DNA of 64,000 nt from Roseateles asaccharophilus (GTDB lineage: Bacteria; Pseudomonadota; Gammaproteobacteria; Burkholderiales; Burkholderiaceae_C): NCBI RefSeq assembly GCF_004362405.1, contig NZ_SNXE01000001.1, positions 930,001 to 994,000 of the forward strand, given 5' to 3'. The position numbers and the translations under genes are program-made. Shown here piece by piece: positions 9,501 through 17,385 of this stretch. Numbering within the stretch: the stretch's first letter is position 1; each line of letters starts with the position of its first letter. The notes beneath the pieces were generated by a model, which saw only the letters and a program-made list of their open reading frames with translations, had not been told where the DNA came from and made no database searches.

Positions 9501-10611
9501 GTCCCTGCGCGTGGCCGGCCGGCCCCTGAGCAAGGTGGTGGCGGGCATCAGCCGGGGCAGCGAGCCCGGCATCTGGCGCGCCACCCTGGAGGCCGAACAG
9601 CTGAGCGGTTATCTCGAGATGCGCCAGGCCCGCGGCAGCCAGGCCCCGCGCATCCATGCACGCCTGGCCCGCCTGTCCCTGCCCAAGAGCGAGGCCGAGG
9701 GCGTGAGCGCCCTGCTGGAGCAGGGGCCGCCGGCCGCCAGCAGCCAGGCCCAGGTGCCGGCCCTGGACATCGTGGTGGAAGACTTCGAGCTGCGCGGCAA
9801 GCGCCTGGGCCGGCTGGAGGTGGAGGCCCAGGCCCAGGGGCCACAGCGTGACTGGCGCCTGACCCGCCTGCAGCTGCGCCACCCCGACGCCGTGCTCAAT
9901 GCCACGGGCCAATGGCTGCCCGAGCCGGGGCGCGGCCAGCGCCGCACCGTGCTGGACTGGAAGCTGGATGTGGCGGACGCGGGCAATCTGCTGGAACGCC
10001 TGGGCCAGGGCCGCATCCTGCGTGGCGGCAAGGGCCAGGCCGCGGGCCAGCTCAGCTGGCAGGGCTCGCCCCTGGCGCCGGACTATCCCAGCATGGCCGG
10101 CCAGCTCAATCTGGCCCTGGACGCCGGCCAGTTTCTGCAGGCCGAGCCGGGGGTGGGGCGGCTGCTGGGCATTCTGAGCCTGCAGTCCCTGCCGCGCCGC
10201 CTGGCGCTGGACTTCCGCGATGTGTTCAGCGAGGGCTTTGCCTTCGACGGGTTTGGCGGTGACATCAAGATTGCCCAGGGCGTGGCCAGCAGCCAGAACC
10301 TGCGCATGAGCGGGGTGCAGGCCGTGGTGCTGATGGAGGGCCAGGCCGATCTGGCGCGCGAAACCCAGGACCTGCGCGTGCTGGTGGTGCCCGAGATCAA
10401 TGCCGGCGGCGCGGCCCTGGCCTATGCCGCCATCAACCCCGCCGTGGGGCTGGGCACGTTCCTCGCCCAGCTGGTGCTGCGCCGGCCCATGATGGCGGCC
10501 AATACCCGCGAGTTCCGCGTCAGCGGCAGCTGGGACGACCCCAAGGTCGAGCGCGTGTCGCGCGCCAAGGCCGCGGCCGAACCGTCCGCCGCAGCCGCTT
10601 CCGCCCCCTAG
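6523..10611 (+). CDS. yhdP: YhdP-family AsmA-like envelope protein (TIGR02099)
   Basis: A 1362-residue protein with one N-terminal transmembrane helix (about residues 27-52, rich in Leu and Trp) followed by a very long periplasmic part of beta-rich AsmA/DUF3971-type repeats. The C-terminal section LRVLVVPEINAGGAALAYAA and GLGTFLAQLVLRRPM is the conserved end of the family. YhdP/TamB/YdbH proteins are thought to form bridges that carry phospholipid to the outer membrane. The position next to glnE and followed by a nitrilase-family gene is common in Burkholderiales. It ends about 36 bp before the amidase gene, suggesting co-transcription. Confidence 0.9.
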   Translation: MSFTATVTAAFDHAAGRATRRALRWLLRGMRWALALLLLLWGLLLAAWLLLHWAILPHINDWRPELERLASRSLGLQAEIGEIAARSGSWVPAVELRDVRLRDASGREALRLPRVAAALSARSIWALELRFEQLLIDAPELEVRRDAQGRVFVAGLAQDGSSGGEALADWFFSQHEFVIQRGRVRWRDEKRGAAPLELVDLDLVMRNGLRRHELRLDATPPADWGQRFSLRGRFNQSLLKRPGELRFWSGQLYAELPRADVRQLRRHVDLPFELSEGDGALRAWAEIKNGQAQGLTLDMGLRAVRLRLGAEMEPLALSRIEGRLALQNTSQGTVLSARQLGFELEDSADGELVWPRSDWSLSLRRAPAGPEGLPGAVRAGELSAQRLDLALMNRIASRLPLSAAQRQWLAELAPQGLVSELKASWEGALQNPTSYRLKAGLSDLRLAARPAPDQAVGRPGFAGASLQLEASERGGQARLQIRDGQLEFPGVFEEPVLPMQRLSAQLSWRIEPAAGGKPPAIELKLTDVRLANEDVRGELEALWKTGPGGASGLERGRAGRFPGHLELKGRLDRAQAARVARYLPLGVGPVARSYVRDAIRSGEARNTQFKLSGDLWDFPYDVAQQGQFRISTQAQDLSLAYVPGVAGAEPAWPPMEKLQAELVFERGSMRIRNARARVLGYELHSVNGGIKDLMHEQVLELEGQGRGPLPELLRYLKLSPVGEWIGGGLREASGNGPAQLRLGLRMPLNETDKTQVKGQVVLGGNELRIRPDVPLLANARARIDFDRRSVSIQGGQARVLGGDASFEGSTQRDGSLRISGQGLLTAEGLRRATELGPVSRLAQSLSGQTSYRLQLGLREGGTELSLSSSLQGLASELPAPLGKTAESSLPLRYQNSLLPQGRDELKLELGTALQLHYQRDLSGASPRVLAGALALQDRLPALPAQGVVMQASPPQLDLDAWQLVAQRLLGAGASGAEALEGGYAPGQIALRAPSLRVAGRPLSKVVAGISRGSEPGIWRATLEAEQLSGYLEMRQARGSQAPRIHARLARLSLPKSEAEGVSALLEQGPPAASSQAQVPALDIVVEDFELRGKRLGRLEVEAQAQGPQRDWRLTRLQLRHPDAVLNATGQWLPEPGRGQRRTVLDWKLDVADAGNLLERLGQGRILRGGKGQAAGQLSWQGSPLAPDYPSMAGQLNLALDAGQFLQAEPGVGRLLGILSLQSLPRRLALDFRDVFSEGFAFDGFGGDIKIAQGVASSQNLRMSGVQAVVLMEGQADLARETQDLRVLVVPEINAGGAALAYAAINPAVGLGTFLAQLVLRRPMMAANTREFRVSGSWDDPKVERVSRAKAAAEPSAAAASAP

Positions 10612-10647
10612 CCGCCCCACAGCCTTCCCTGAGCGAGGACCGTGTCC

Positions 10648-11451
10648 ATGAAGCTTGCCGCGATCCAGATGGTGTCCAGCCCCGATGTGGCTCACAACCT
10701 GGCGCGGGCGCGCCACTGGCTGGAGCAGGCCGCCGCCCAGGGGGCGGAGCTGGCGGCCCTGCCGGAGTACTTCTGCCTGATGGGCCTGCGCGACGACGCC
10801 AAGCTGGCGATCGCGGAAGCCCTGGGCCAGGGCCCCATCCAGCAGATGCTGAGCCAGGCGGCGCGCGAGCTGGGCCTGTGGATCATCGGCGGCACCCTGC
10901 CCCTGGCCACGCCCGACCCGGCCCGGGTGCGCAACAGCTGCCTGGTGTTTGCGCCCGATGGCAGTCGCGTGGCGCGCTACGACAAGCTGCATCTCTTCTG
11001 CTTTGACAACGGCCGCGAGCGCTATGACGAGGCCCGTGTGCTGGAGCCCGGCGAGGCTCCGGTGGTGGCCCAGGCCGCGGGCCTGCGCGTGGGGCTTTCG
11101 GTCTGCTACGACCTGCGCTTTCCCGAGCTCTACCGCGCCATGGGCCAGGCGGCGCCGCTGGACCTGATCAGCGTGCCCGCCGCCTTCACCCACACCACCG
11201 GCCAGGCGCACTGGGAGCTGCTGCTGCGCGCACGTGCGGTCGAAAACATCGCCTATCTCATCGCACCGGCCCAGGGCGGGCTCCATGAAAATGGGCGCCG
11301 GACCTGGGGGCACAGCATGATCGTGGACCCCTGGGGCGAGGTACTCGCCTGCCTGCCGGAGGGCGAGGGCCTGGCCATCGCCGAGCTGGACCTGGAGCGT
11401 CTGGCCCGGGTGCGCCAGCAGTTGCCGGCCCTGCAACACCGACGTCTATGA
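10648..11451 (+). CDS. Carbon-nitrogen hydrolase (Nit/deaminated glutathione amidase-like)
   Basis: A 267-residue nitrilase-superfamily enzyme with the full Glu-Lys-Cys triad: Glu in LPEYF (about residue 41), Lys in YDKLHLF (about 113) and Cys in SVCYDLRFPELY (about 153). The extended motif around Cys and the length match the Nit1/Nit2-type omega-amidase branch, which hydrolyses deaminated glutathione as a metabolite-repair step. The ATG at 10648 has the purine-rich GAGCGAGG at a good distance; a GTG at 10642 is also in frame. Its stop codon overlaps the start of the following lipoprotein gene by 4 bp (ATGA), so the two are probably coupled. Confidence 0.9.
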   Translation: MKLAAIQMVSSPDVAHNLARARHWLEQAAAQGAELAALPEYFCLMGLRDDAKLAIAEALGQGPIQQMLSQAARELGLWIIGGTLPLATPDPARVRNSCLVFAPDGSRVARYDKLHLFCFDNGRERYDEARVLEPGEAPVVAQAAGLRVGLSVCYDLRFPELYRAMGQAAPLDLISVPAAFTHTTGQAHWELLLRARAVENIAYLIAPAQGGLHENGRRTWGHSMIVDPWGEVLACLPEGEGLAIAELDLERLARVRQQLPALQHRRL

Positions 11452-11999
11452 AGGTACACGCAACCGTTTTGCCCTGGTTGGCATCCCTGGCGCTGTTGGG
11501 GGGCTGCGGCACGCCCAGTCAGTCGCTGCAGATGGGGGTGCCGGCGGGCACGGCCTTGCAGCTGCGCAGCTTCATGCCGGTCGCCCTGCGCGGCCAGGTG
11601 GCACTGGAGGCGGTGGCGGGCGGTGCCGAGACCGGCCGCTTCTGGGGCTCCAAGGTCAGCAATCCGGCCCTGGGCCATGCCCTGGAAGACTCGCTGCGCG
11701 CCGTGGGCCTGTGGGCCGACAAGCCCGAGGTCTCGCGCTACCAGCTCAAGGTCCAGCTGCTCAGCCTGGTCCAGCCCATGGTGTCGCTGGACACCACGGT
11801 GGGCGCCAATGTGCATTACAGCCTGGTGGAGCGGGCCAGCGGCACCGTGCTCTACCAGCGCAGCGTGCGCGCCGCCTACAAGGCCGAGTTCAGCGAGGCC
11901 ATGCTCTCCCAGCCCGAGCGCATCAAGCTGGCCAACGAGGGCGCCATCCGCGCCACCCTGGAGATCATGCTGCGCGATCTGCCGAATCTGGCGCTGTAA
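11448..11999 (+). CDS. Small lipoprotein of unknown function
   Basis: A 183-residue protein with a lipoprotein signal peptide: a short basic start, a hydrophobic stretch LPWLASLALLGG and Cys at about residue 20 (LLGGC), followed by Gly-Thr-Pro. The mature part is a single soluble domain with repeated YQLKVQLLSLVQP and VHYSLVERASG strands. It resembles small envelope lipoproteins that dock on a beta sandwich, but I do not recognise a named family. It overlaps the amidase gene by 4 bp. Position +2 after the Cys is Gly/Thr rather than Asp, so outer-membrane delivery is expected. Confidence 0.75.
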   Translation: MKVHATVLPWLASLALLGGCGTPSQSLQMGVPAGTALQLRSFMPVALRGQVALEAVAGGAETGRFWGSKVSNPALGHALEDSLRAVGLWADKPEVSRYQLKVQLLSLVQPMVSLDTTVGANVHYSLVERASGTVLYQRSVRAAYKAEFSEAMLSQPERIKLANEGAIRATLEIMLRDLPNLAL

Positions 12000-12089
12000 T
12001 TTGCTAATTACTAATCCGTTCTTCTGTTGATCTAGGGTTTTCACTAGCATCCGGGCCCTGTGTTCTTCGCAAGGCCCCGGTGACCCGGG

Positions 12090-13109
12090 TTGGCAGTCCC
12101 GGTGATCTCTCTCGAACAAATTCACAAGTCCTATGCCCTGGGTGAGCGGCGCGTCACGGCGCTGCGCGGGGTTGATCTGCAGATTGCGGCCGGCGAGGTC
12201 TTCGGCATCATCGGCGCCTCGGGCGCCGGCAAGAGCACCCTGCTGCGCCTGATCAATCTGCTGGAGCGGCCCGACAGCGGTCGCGTGCAGGTGGCGGGTG
12301 AGGACCTGCTGGCCCTGGATGAGGCGGGGCTGCGCGGCGCGCGTCAGCGCATCGGCATGATCTTCCAGCACTTCAATCTGCTGGCCAGCAAGACCGTGGC
12401 CGAGAACGTGGCCTGGCCGCTGAAGATCGCCGGCCTGCTCTCACCCGAGCAGCGCGAGGCCCGCGTGGCCGCCCTGCTGCAGCGCGTGGGCCTGGCCGAC
12501 CAGGCCCACAAATACCCCGCCCAGCTCTCCGGTGGGCAGAAGCAGCGGGTGGGCATTGCCCGCGCCCTGGCCACCGAGCCGCGCGTGCTGCTGTGCGACG
12601 AGGCCACCAGCGCGCTGGACCCCGAGACCACCCGCTCCATCCTGGCCCTGCTGGCCGAGATCAACCGCGAGCTGGGCCTGACCATCGTGCTGATCACGCA
12701 TGAGATGGAGGTGGTGCGCCGCGTCTGCGACCGCGTGGCCGTGCTGGACGGCGGCCTGATCGTGGAGCAGGGCCCGGTGGCCGAGGTCTTTCTGCACCCC
12801 CAGCACGCCACCACGCGGCGCTTTGTGCAGGAGGCCGAGCAGGTGGACGAGGGTCAGCTCAGCGATGACTACGCCCATGTGCCCGGCCGCATCCTGCAGC
12901 TCACCTTCCGTGGCGAGCGCACCTACGAGCCCCTGCTGGGCGAGGTGGCGCGGCGCTCGGGCCTGGACTTCGGCATCCTCTCGGGCCGCATTGATCGCAT
13001 CAAGGACGAGCCCTATGGGCAGCTGGTGATCTCGGTGTCCGGCGGCGATCTGGCCGCGGCCACGGCCCTGCTGCAAGAGCGCGGCGTGCGCGTGGAGGTG
13101 CAACGCTGA
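12090..13109 (+). CDS. metN: Methionine ABC transporter ATP-binding protein
   Basis: A 339-residue cytoplasmic ATPase of the MetNIQ importer. Walker A is GASGAGKST (about residues 38-46), the signature motif is [15 protein letters not shown] (about 145-159), Walker B is [14 protein letters not shown], and the switch His is in LITHEM. After the ATPase core comes the roughly 90-residue NIL (ACT-like) domain, beginning near [20 protein letters not shown]. It binds methionine and causes transinhibition, which distinguishes MetN from other amino-acid ABC ATPases. No ATG is available near the conserved start; TTG at 12090 gives [10 protein letters not shown] and GTG at 12102 is an alternative. The stop codon overlaps the metI ATG by one base. 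Confidence 0.94.
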   Translation: MAVPVISLEQIHKSYALGERRVTALRGVDLQIAAGEVFGIIGASGAGKSTLLRLINLLERPDSGRVQVAGEDLLALDEAGLRGARQRIGMIFQHFNLLASKTVAENVAWPLKIAGLLSPEQREARVAALLQRVGLADQAHKYPAQLSGGQKQRVGIARALATEPRVLLCDEATSALDPETTRSILALLAEINRELGLTIVLITHEMEVVRRVCDRVAVLDGGLIVEQGPVAEVFLHPQHATTRRFVQEAEQVDEGQLSDDYAHVPGRILQLTFRGERTYEPLLGEVARRSGLDFGILSGRIDRIKDEPYGQLVISVSGGDLAAATALLQERGVRVEVQR

Positions 13110-13774
13110 TGGACGCCCTGCTCAACGCCATTGACTGGGCCGAGATCGTCCTGGCCTCCTGGGACACGCTCTTGATGCTTGGCGGCTCCCTGCTCTTCAC
13201 CGTGCTGCTGGGTCTGCCCCTGGGTGTGGCGCTCTTTTTGTTTGACCGCGGCCAGCTGCTGGCGGCGCCGCGCCTGTATGCGCTGCTGTCCCTGGTGGTG
13301 AACGTGCTGCGCTCCCTGCCCTTTGTGATCCTGCTGATCGTGCTGATCCCCTTCACCCTGCTGGTGGCGGGCACGTCTCTCGGCGTGGCGGGCGCCATTC
13401 CGCCCCTGGTGGTGGGGGCCACGCCCTTCTTTGCCCGCCTGGTGGAAGGCGCGCTGCGCGGTGTGGACCGCGGCATCGTCGAGGCCGGCCTGGCCATGGG
13501 GGCCAGCACGCGCCAGATCGTCTGGCAGGCCCTGCTGCCCGAGGCGCGGCCGGCGATTCTCTCGGCCATCACCGTGACCGCCATCACCCTAGTGGGCTAC
13601 ACGGCCATGTCGGGCGTGATCGGCGGCGGCGGCCTGGGCGACCTGGCCATCCGCTTCGGCTACCAGCGCTTCCAGACCGAGGTGATGGTGGTGACCGTGG
13701 CCCTGCTGCTGCTGCTGGTGCAGTTGCTGCAGATGCTGGGTGACTGGCTGGTGCGCCGCTACACCCGTCGTTGA
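13109..13774 (+). CDS. metI: Methionine ABC transporter permease
   Basis: A 221-residue inner-membrane permease with five predicted transmembrane helices. The cytoplasmic coupling loop EAGLAMGASTRQIVWQALLP is the EAA motif that contacts MetN. The following GYTAMSGVIGGGGLGDLAIRFGYQRFQ is the conserved MetI C-terminal signature. It starts at the metN stop and is followed 34 bp later by metQ, the standard metNIQ order. It carries methionine across the inner membrane after delivery by MetQ. Confidence 0.95.
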   Translation: MDALLNAIDWAEIVLASWDTLLMLGGSLLFTVLLGLPLGVALFLFDRGQLLAAPRLYALLSLVVNVLRSLPFVILLIVLIPFTLLVAGTSLGVAGAIPPLVVGATPFFARLVEGALRGVDRGIVEAGLAMGASTRQIVWQALLPEARPAILSAITVTAITLVGYTAMSGVIGGGGLGDLAIRFGYQRFQTEVMVVTVALLLLLVQLLQMLGDWLVRRYTRR

Positions 13775-13808
13775 ATTTTTTCCCGTAGTACCTAGAGGAG
13801 TTGTACCC

Positions 13809-14582
13809 ATGAAAAAGATCGCTATCGCCCTGGCCGCCCTGGCCCTCAGCGGCCTGGCCGCTGCCCAGAAGCTCAGCGTGGCCGCCACGGCCGTGCCGCA
13901 TGCCGAGATCCTGGAATTCGTGAAGCCCCAGCTGGCCAAGCAGGGTGTGGAGCTGGAGGTGAAGGTGTTCACCGACTACGTGCAGCCCAATGTGCAGGTG
14001 GCCGAGAAGCGCCTGGACGCCAACTTCTTCCAGCACAAGCCCTATCTGGAGCAGTTCAACAAGGGCAAGGGCACGAATCTGGTCGCCGTGGCCGCCGTGC
14101 ATGTGGAGCCCTTCGGCGCCTACTCCAGCAAGCACAAGGCTCTGAGCGAGCTGCCCGCCGGCGGCACCGTGGCCATCCCGAACGACCCCAGCAATGCCGG
14201 CCGCGCCCTGCTGCTGCTGGACCGCGCCGGTGTGATCAAGCTCAAGAGCACCGACAACATCCTGGCCACGCCGCGCGACATTGCCGAGAACCCCAAGAAG
14301 CTGAAGTTCCGCGAGATCGAGGCCGCCACCCTGCCGCGCATCCTGCCCCAGGTGGACCTGGCCCTGATCAACACCAACTACGCGCTGGAGGCCAAGCTCA
14401 ACCCGGTGAAGAACGCCCTGGCCATCGAGGACGCCCGCTCGCCCTACGCCAACTGGCTGGTCGCCCGTCCCGACAACAAGGACAGCGAAGCCCTGAAGAA
14501 GCTGGCCGCCGCGCTCAACAGCGCCGAGGTCAAGAAGTTCATCGAGGGCAAGTACAGCGGCGCCGTGGTGCCGGCCTTCTGA
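13809..14582 (+). CDS. metQ: Periplasmic methionine-binding protein (MetQ/NlpA family)
   Basis: A 257-residue substrate-binding protein. The signal peptide is MKKIAIALAALALSGLAAA with predicted cleavage before QKLSVAA. Unlike many MetQ proteins there is no lipobox Cys, so it should be free in the periplasm. Typical NlpA-family segments are PHAEILEFVKPQLAKQGVEL, DANFFQHKPYLEQF and VAIPNDPSNAGRALLLL. The start is fixed by the AGAGGAG ribosome binding site at 13793-13799, nine bases before the ATG. A strong intrinsic terminator follows at 14611-14635 and closes the metNIQ operon. Confidence 0.95.
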   Translation: MKKIAIALAALALSGLAAAQKLSVAATAVPHAEILEFVKPQLAKQGVELEVKVFTDYVQPNVQVAEKRLDANFFQHKPYLEQFNKGKGTNLVAVAAVHVEPFGAYSSKHKALSELPAGGTVAIPNDPSNAGRALLLLDRAGVIKLKSTDNILATPRDIAENPKKLKFREIEAATLPRILPQVDLALINTNYALEAKLNPVKNALAIEDARSPYANWLVARPDNKDSEALKKLAAALNSAEVKKFIEGKYSGAVVPAF

Positions 14583-14610
14583 TTGCCGTCGCCCCCTGAG
14601 CACCTGCGCA

Positions 14611-14635
14611 ACGCCCGGCCTGGCCGGGCGTTTTT
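14611..14635 (+). terminator. Intrinsic terminator of metNIQ
   Basis: The arms ACGCCCGGC and GCCGGGCGT pair perfectly around a 2-3 base loop and are followed directly by TTTTT. It lies 29 bp after the metQ stop codon. On the minus strand the hairpin has no U-tract, so it should act mainly on plus-strand transcription. Confidence 0.9.
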
Positions 14636-14639
14636 CATC

Positions 14640-15842
14640 TCAGCGCCCCTCTGCCGGACCGGGACTGTGGCGCCAGGCCGGCCAGCGGCCCAGCGTGATC
14701 GCACGCAGCAGCCATTCCAGCCAGCCGTAGGCAAAGCGGCCCATCCACCAGCGGCTCAGCAGCAGCTGCAGCGCGAACAGCGCCAGTGCGATGCCCAGCA
14801 CCGGCAGCGGCGCCAGCTGGCCGATCAGGCCCAGTCCGTAGGCGTGGAAGATCAGCGCGCAGGCCAAGGACTGAAGCAGGTAGTTGGACAGCGCCATGCG
14901 CCCGGCCGGCGCGAGTAGGCGGCGCAGCGCCGGGCTGCGCTCTAAGCTCTGCATTGCCAGCGCGATATAGGCGCCGGTCAGCAGCGGCGCGCTGGCCAGG
15001 CTGATGGCGAAGCCGGCCAGGGCGAGGGCGGGTGAGTCGGCTGCATAGACCGCGCTATAGGCATAGCAGGCCGCACCCGGCAGGCCTATGCCCAGCCCCA
15101 GGCCCAGCAGCCGCCGCATCACGTCGCGATGCGCTTGCAGCTGCGCCAAGAACTCGCGCCGGCCCGCCACCAAGCCCAGCAGAAACATGGCCAGCGCGCA
15201 GGGCGCCTGCACGAACAGCAGCAGCGCGGCGACCCCGGGCAGCTCGCGCAGGTGCTGGGCCACGACGCCGGCCGCGCTGTCGCGATAGGCGTGGGTGGCG
15301 GCCTGCGCCTCGGCCAAGATTGCAGCGCGGTCCGGCGGCAGGGGCTCCAGCAGGCTGAGCAGTCCGGCGAGCAGGCCCCAGGCCAGGGCGGTCAGGCCGA
15401 TCAGCCAGGCTGCCAGGCGCAGCAGCTGCGGGTCCGGCCTGTGCCGCAGCGCCAGCAGCGCCAAGCCCAGCACGGCGTAGCTGGTCAGGATGTCGCCGTG
15501 GAAGAGCAAGACGGCATGCAGGGCACCAAAAAGCCCCAAGCCGGCCAGGCGCCGCCGCATGCGCTGCGCCAGCGAGGCCCCGGCCTTGTCCGCCGAGCGC
15601 ATCTGCAGCGTGAAGCTGTAGCCGAACAGAAAGGAGAACAGCAGGTAGAACTTGGTCTCGAACAGCAGCGCAATCACAAAGCGCAGGCTACGGTCCAGCG
15701 GCGCGTCAAAAGCCGGGTCGGGGATGTCCTTGCCGTAGAAGGCCGAGGCAAAGGCCCCGATATTGACCAGCAAGATGCCCAGCAGGGCGAAGCCGCGCAG
15801 CGCGTCGACACTGTCGATCCGGTCCGGCTCAGCGGCCCTCAT
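14640..15842 (-). CDS. DUF418-family membrane protein
   Basis: A 400-residue integral membrane protein with about ten helices. The N-terminal DRIDSVDALRGFALLGILLVN is the standard DUF418/acyltransferase-3-like opening. The C-terminal DUF418 domain is visible from ALRRLLAPAGRMALSNYLLQS through RFAYGWLEWLLRAITLGRWP. Biochemical role is unknown; relatives often sit next to TetR genes and may act in envelope modification or transport. Its ATG overlaps the stop of the upstream TetR gene by 4 bp, so the pair is one operon, probably controlled by that TetR protein. Confidence 0.88.
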   Translation of the reverse strand: MRAAEPDRIDSVDALRGFALLGILLVNIGAFASAFYGKDIPDPAFDAPLDRSLRFVIALLFETKFYLLFSFLFGYSFTLQMRSADKAGASLAQRMRRRLAGLGLFGALHAVLLFHGDILTSYAVLGLALLALRHRPDPQLLRLAAWLIGLTALAWGLLAGLLSLLEPLPPDRAAILAEAQAATHAYRDSAAGVVAQHLRELPGVAALLLFVQAPCALAMFLLGLVAGRREFLAQLQAHRDVMRRLLGLGLGIGLPGAACYAYSAVYAADSPALALAGFAISLASAPLLTGAYIALAMQSLERSPALRRLLAPAGRMALSNYLLQSLACALIFHAYGLGLIGQLAPLPVLGIALALFALQLLLSRWWMGRFAYGWLEWLLRAITLGRWPAWRHSPGPAEGR

Positions 15843-16450
15843 GGCGATGCTCCCGACGGCTGCAGCATGCCGGCCAGCATCTGCTGAAAGACGGGCCGAA
15901 GCTTGCTCGGGCGGAACTGAGGGTCCATCGCAACGCGGCTGAAGATGCCGTCGATCAGCGCCGCGATGCCCTGGGCCACGGCGGCCGGCGTGCTGGTCGG
16001 CGCAATCTGGCCGCGTGCCCTGGCCTCGCCGACCAAGAGGGCCAGCCGGCGGCGCAACTCCGCGTCGTTGCGCGCGACCAGGGCGCCGATCTCGGCATCC
16101 CGCGCCGCCTCGGCCGCAATCTCCAGCGCCAGTCGGCCAAAGCTCGCATCGCTGGCTAGGCTGATGACCAGATCGACAAAGTCGCGCAGTGCCGCCGCCA
16201 GGTCCGGCTGTGCCTGCAGTCCATCCAGGTACTGCGCCGTCTCCAGGCCTTCCTGCTCGACGATGGCGCTGATGAGGGCCTTCTTGTTCGGAAAGTAGTG
16301 GAACAGGCTGCCCGAGCTGACGCCCAGCTCGGCGCAGATTTCCGCGGTGCTGGTGCGGTGGAAGCCCTTGCGCGCGAAACAGACCTTGGCCGCCTCCAGC
16401 AGCGCGCGGTAGCGGGCGTCGTATTCGTCGGGATTGATGGTGCGAGCCAC
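15839..16450 (-). CDS. TetR/AcrR-family transcriptional regulator
   Basis: A 203-residue repressor. The N-terminal DNA-binding domain (about residues 10-58) reads RYRALLEAAKVCFARKGFH, then TSTAEICAELGVSSGSLFHY and FPNKKALI, the classic TetR helix-turn-helix. The rest is an all-helical ligand and dimerisation domain with a C-terminal segment like TetR_C family proteins. The GTG start at 16450 gives MARTINPDEYDARY. It lies upstream of and overlaps the DUF418 gene. The palindrome at 16462-16489 is well placed for autorepression. Ligand unknown. Confidence 0.9.
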   Translation of the reverse strand: MARTINPDEYDARYRALLEAAKVCFARKGFHRTSTAEICAELGVSSGSLFHYFPNKKALISAIVEQEGLETAQYLDGLQAQPDLAAALRDFVDLVISLASDASFGRLALEIAAEAARDAEIGALVARNDAELRRRLALLVGEARARGQIAPTSTPAAVAQGIAALIDGIFSRVAMDPQFRPSKLRPVFQQMLAGMLQPSGASP

Positions 16451-16461
16451 GTGACGTAATT

Positions 16462-16489
16462 AATTAACAGAGTGATCGGTATGTTAATT
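16462..16489. promoter_or_regulatory. Candidate TetR operator (AT-rich inverted repeat)
   Basis: Perfect 7-bp arms AATTAAC and GTTAATT flank a 14-bp centre, 12 bp upstream of the GTG start of the TetR gene. This is the only AT-rich stretch in the neighbourhood and has the size and position of a TetR-family operator overlapping the promoter. Binding itself is inferred. Confidence 0.6.
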
Positions 16490-16602
16490 TAAATCGCCGC
16501 GCGTAACGCGCCTGTCGGTGCTTGCACGTCTGCCTTGCACCGGTTCATCGGCACCGACGCCCGCAGGTACTGCTGCGCCGGGCTGCCGGTTCCAGCCCTG
16601 CC

Positions 16603-17148
16603 TCAGGCCCGCAGCCGCGATGCCATCCAGGCTATCGCGGGCCAGGCGATGCGGCGGACGATGAAGGAAGCCAGCGCGACCACCGCGCCCACCAGGATGG
16701 GCAGGATGGGGCCGAAGACCCAGCTCATCGCGAGGACGAAGCCCAGCAGGTACTCGGCGCGGTAGACCGGCCATGCAACGCCGGCGAGCAGGATCGCGAG
16801 CAGCACGAGCGTCGCGTGATCGGTGGACCCGAGGCTGAAGGCCAGGGACAGGGCCGTGCCGGCTGCGGCCCCGGCAAAGGCGGCGACGAGGATGGCACGT
16901 GCGGCCGGGCGGGATGTTGCGCGGCGCAGGAAACTGCCGGACAGGGCCCAGGCCAGGGCCGGCAGGGCGATGATGCCCCAGCCGTTGGACACGGCCGGCA
17001 GCGCCGGATTGGCGAGCAGGTGATGGCTGACGATGCCGCCGTGGGTCCACTGCCAGCCGAGATGCAGCAGCGCGAGCACGGCCACCAGCAGGATGATCAT
17101 GGCGCGAAGGCGGCGGGTGTTTGGGGCGGGAGCGAGGGTGTTCGGCAT
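16603..17148 (-). CDS. Hypothetical multi-pass membrane protein
   Basis: A 181-residue protein with about five transmembrane helices: IILLVAVLALLHLGWQW, WGIIALPALAWALSG, ILVAAFAGAAAGTALSLAF, ATLVLLAILLAGVAWPVY and GFVLAMSWVFGPILPILVGA, ending in a basic tail. I do not recognise a family. The frame stays open further upstream but that part is the complement of the next gene, so the ATG at 17148 was chosen, where the hydrophobic protein begins. It is divergent from the SpmA/B-like gene with about 240 bp between them. No operon partner is visible. Confidence 0.6.
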   Translation of the reverse strand: MPNTLAPAPNTRRLRAMIILLVAVLALLHLGWQWTHGGIVSHHLLANPALPAVSNGWGIIALPALAWALSGSFLRRATSRPAARAILVAAFAGAAAGTALSLAFSLGSTDHATLVLLAILLAGVAWPVYRAEYLLGFVLAMSWVFGPILPILVGAVVALASFIVRRIAWPAIAWMASRLRA

Positions 17149-17385
17149 TGTGAGCTCGGCTTGGTGTGTCGGACGAACGCCTACCCTATGGACGGGGGGC
17201 GCTCCTGTCACCCGGCGCACGACCAGATGCAGCATCGGCAGGATGAGCTGCAGCATGGCTGCCGACGCCGCGGGCAGGACCGCCGCATCACTCCCGGTTA
17301 TCACGCCAGCGTCAACCGGCATGGATAGGCCCTGCACAGCCGGAATAATGGGCACCTTTCCCGGCCAACCCTGTTCTCCCCGCCC

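Noticed and set aside
6640-11439. Very long minus-strand open frame opposite yhdP and the amidase gene
   Set aside because: Gln/His/Gly-rich low-complexity translation with no family motif; it is the complement of GC-rich coding sequence. The same holds for the long frames opposite glnE, the propeller cyclase, transketolase and topB.
16514-16558. GTCGGTGC/GCACCGAC inverted repeat after the small membrane protein
   Set aside because: The loop is 29 bases and there is no T-run, so it is not a credible terminator.
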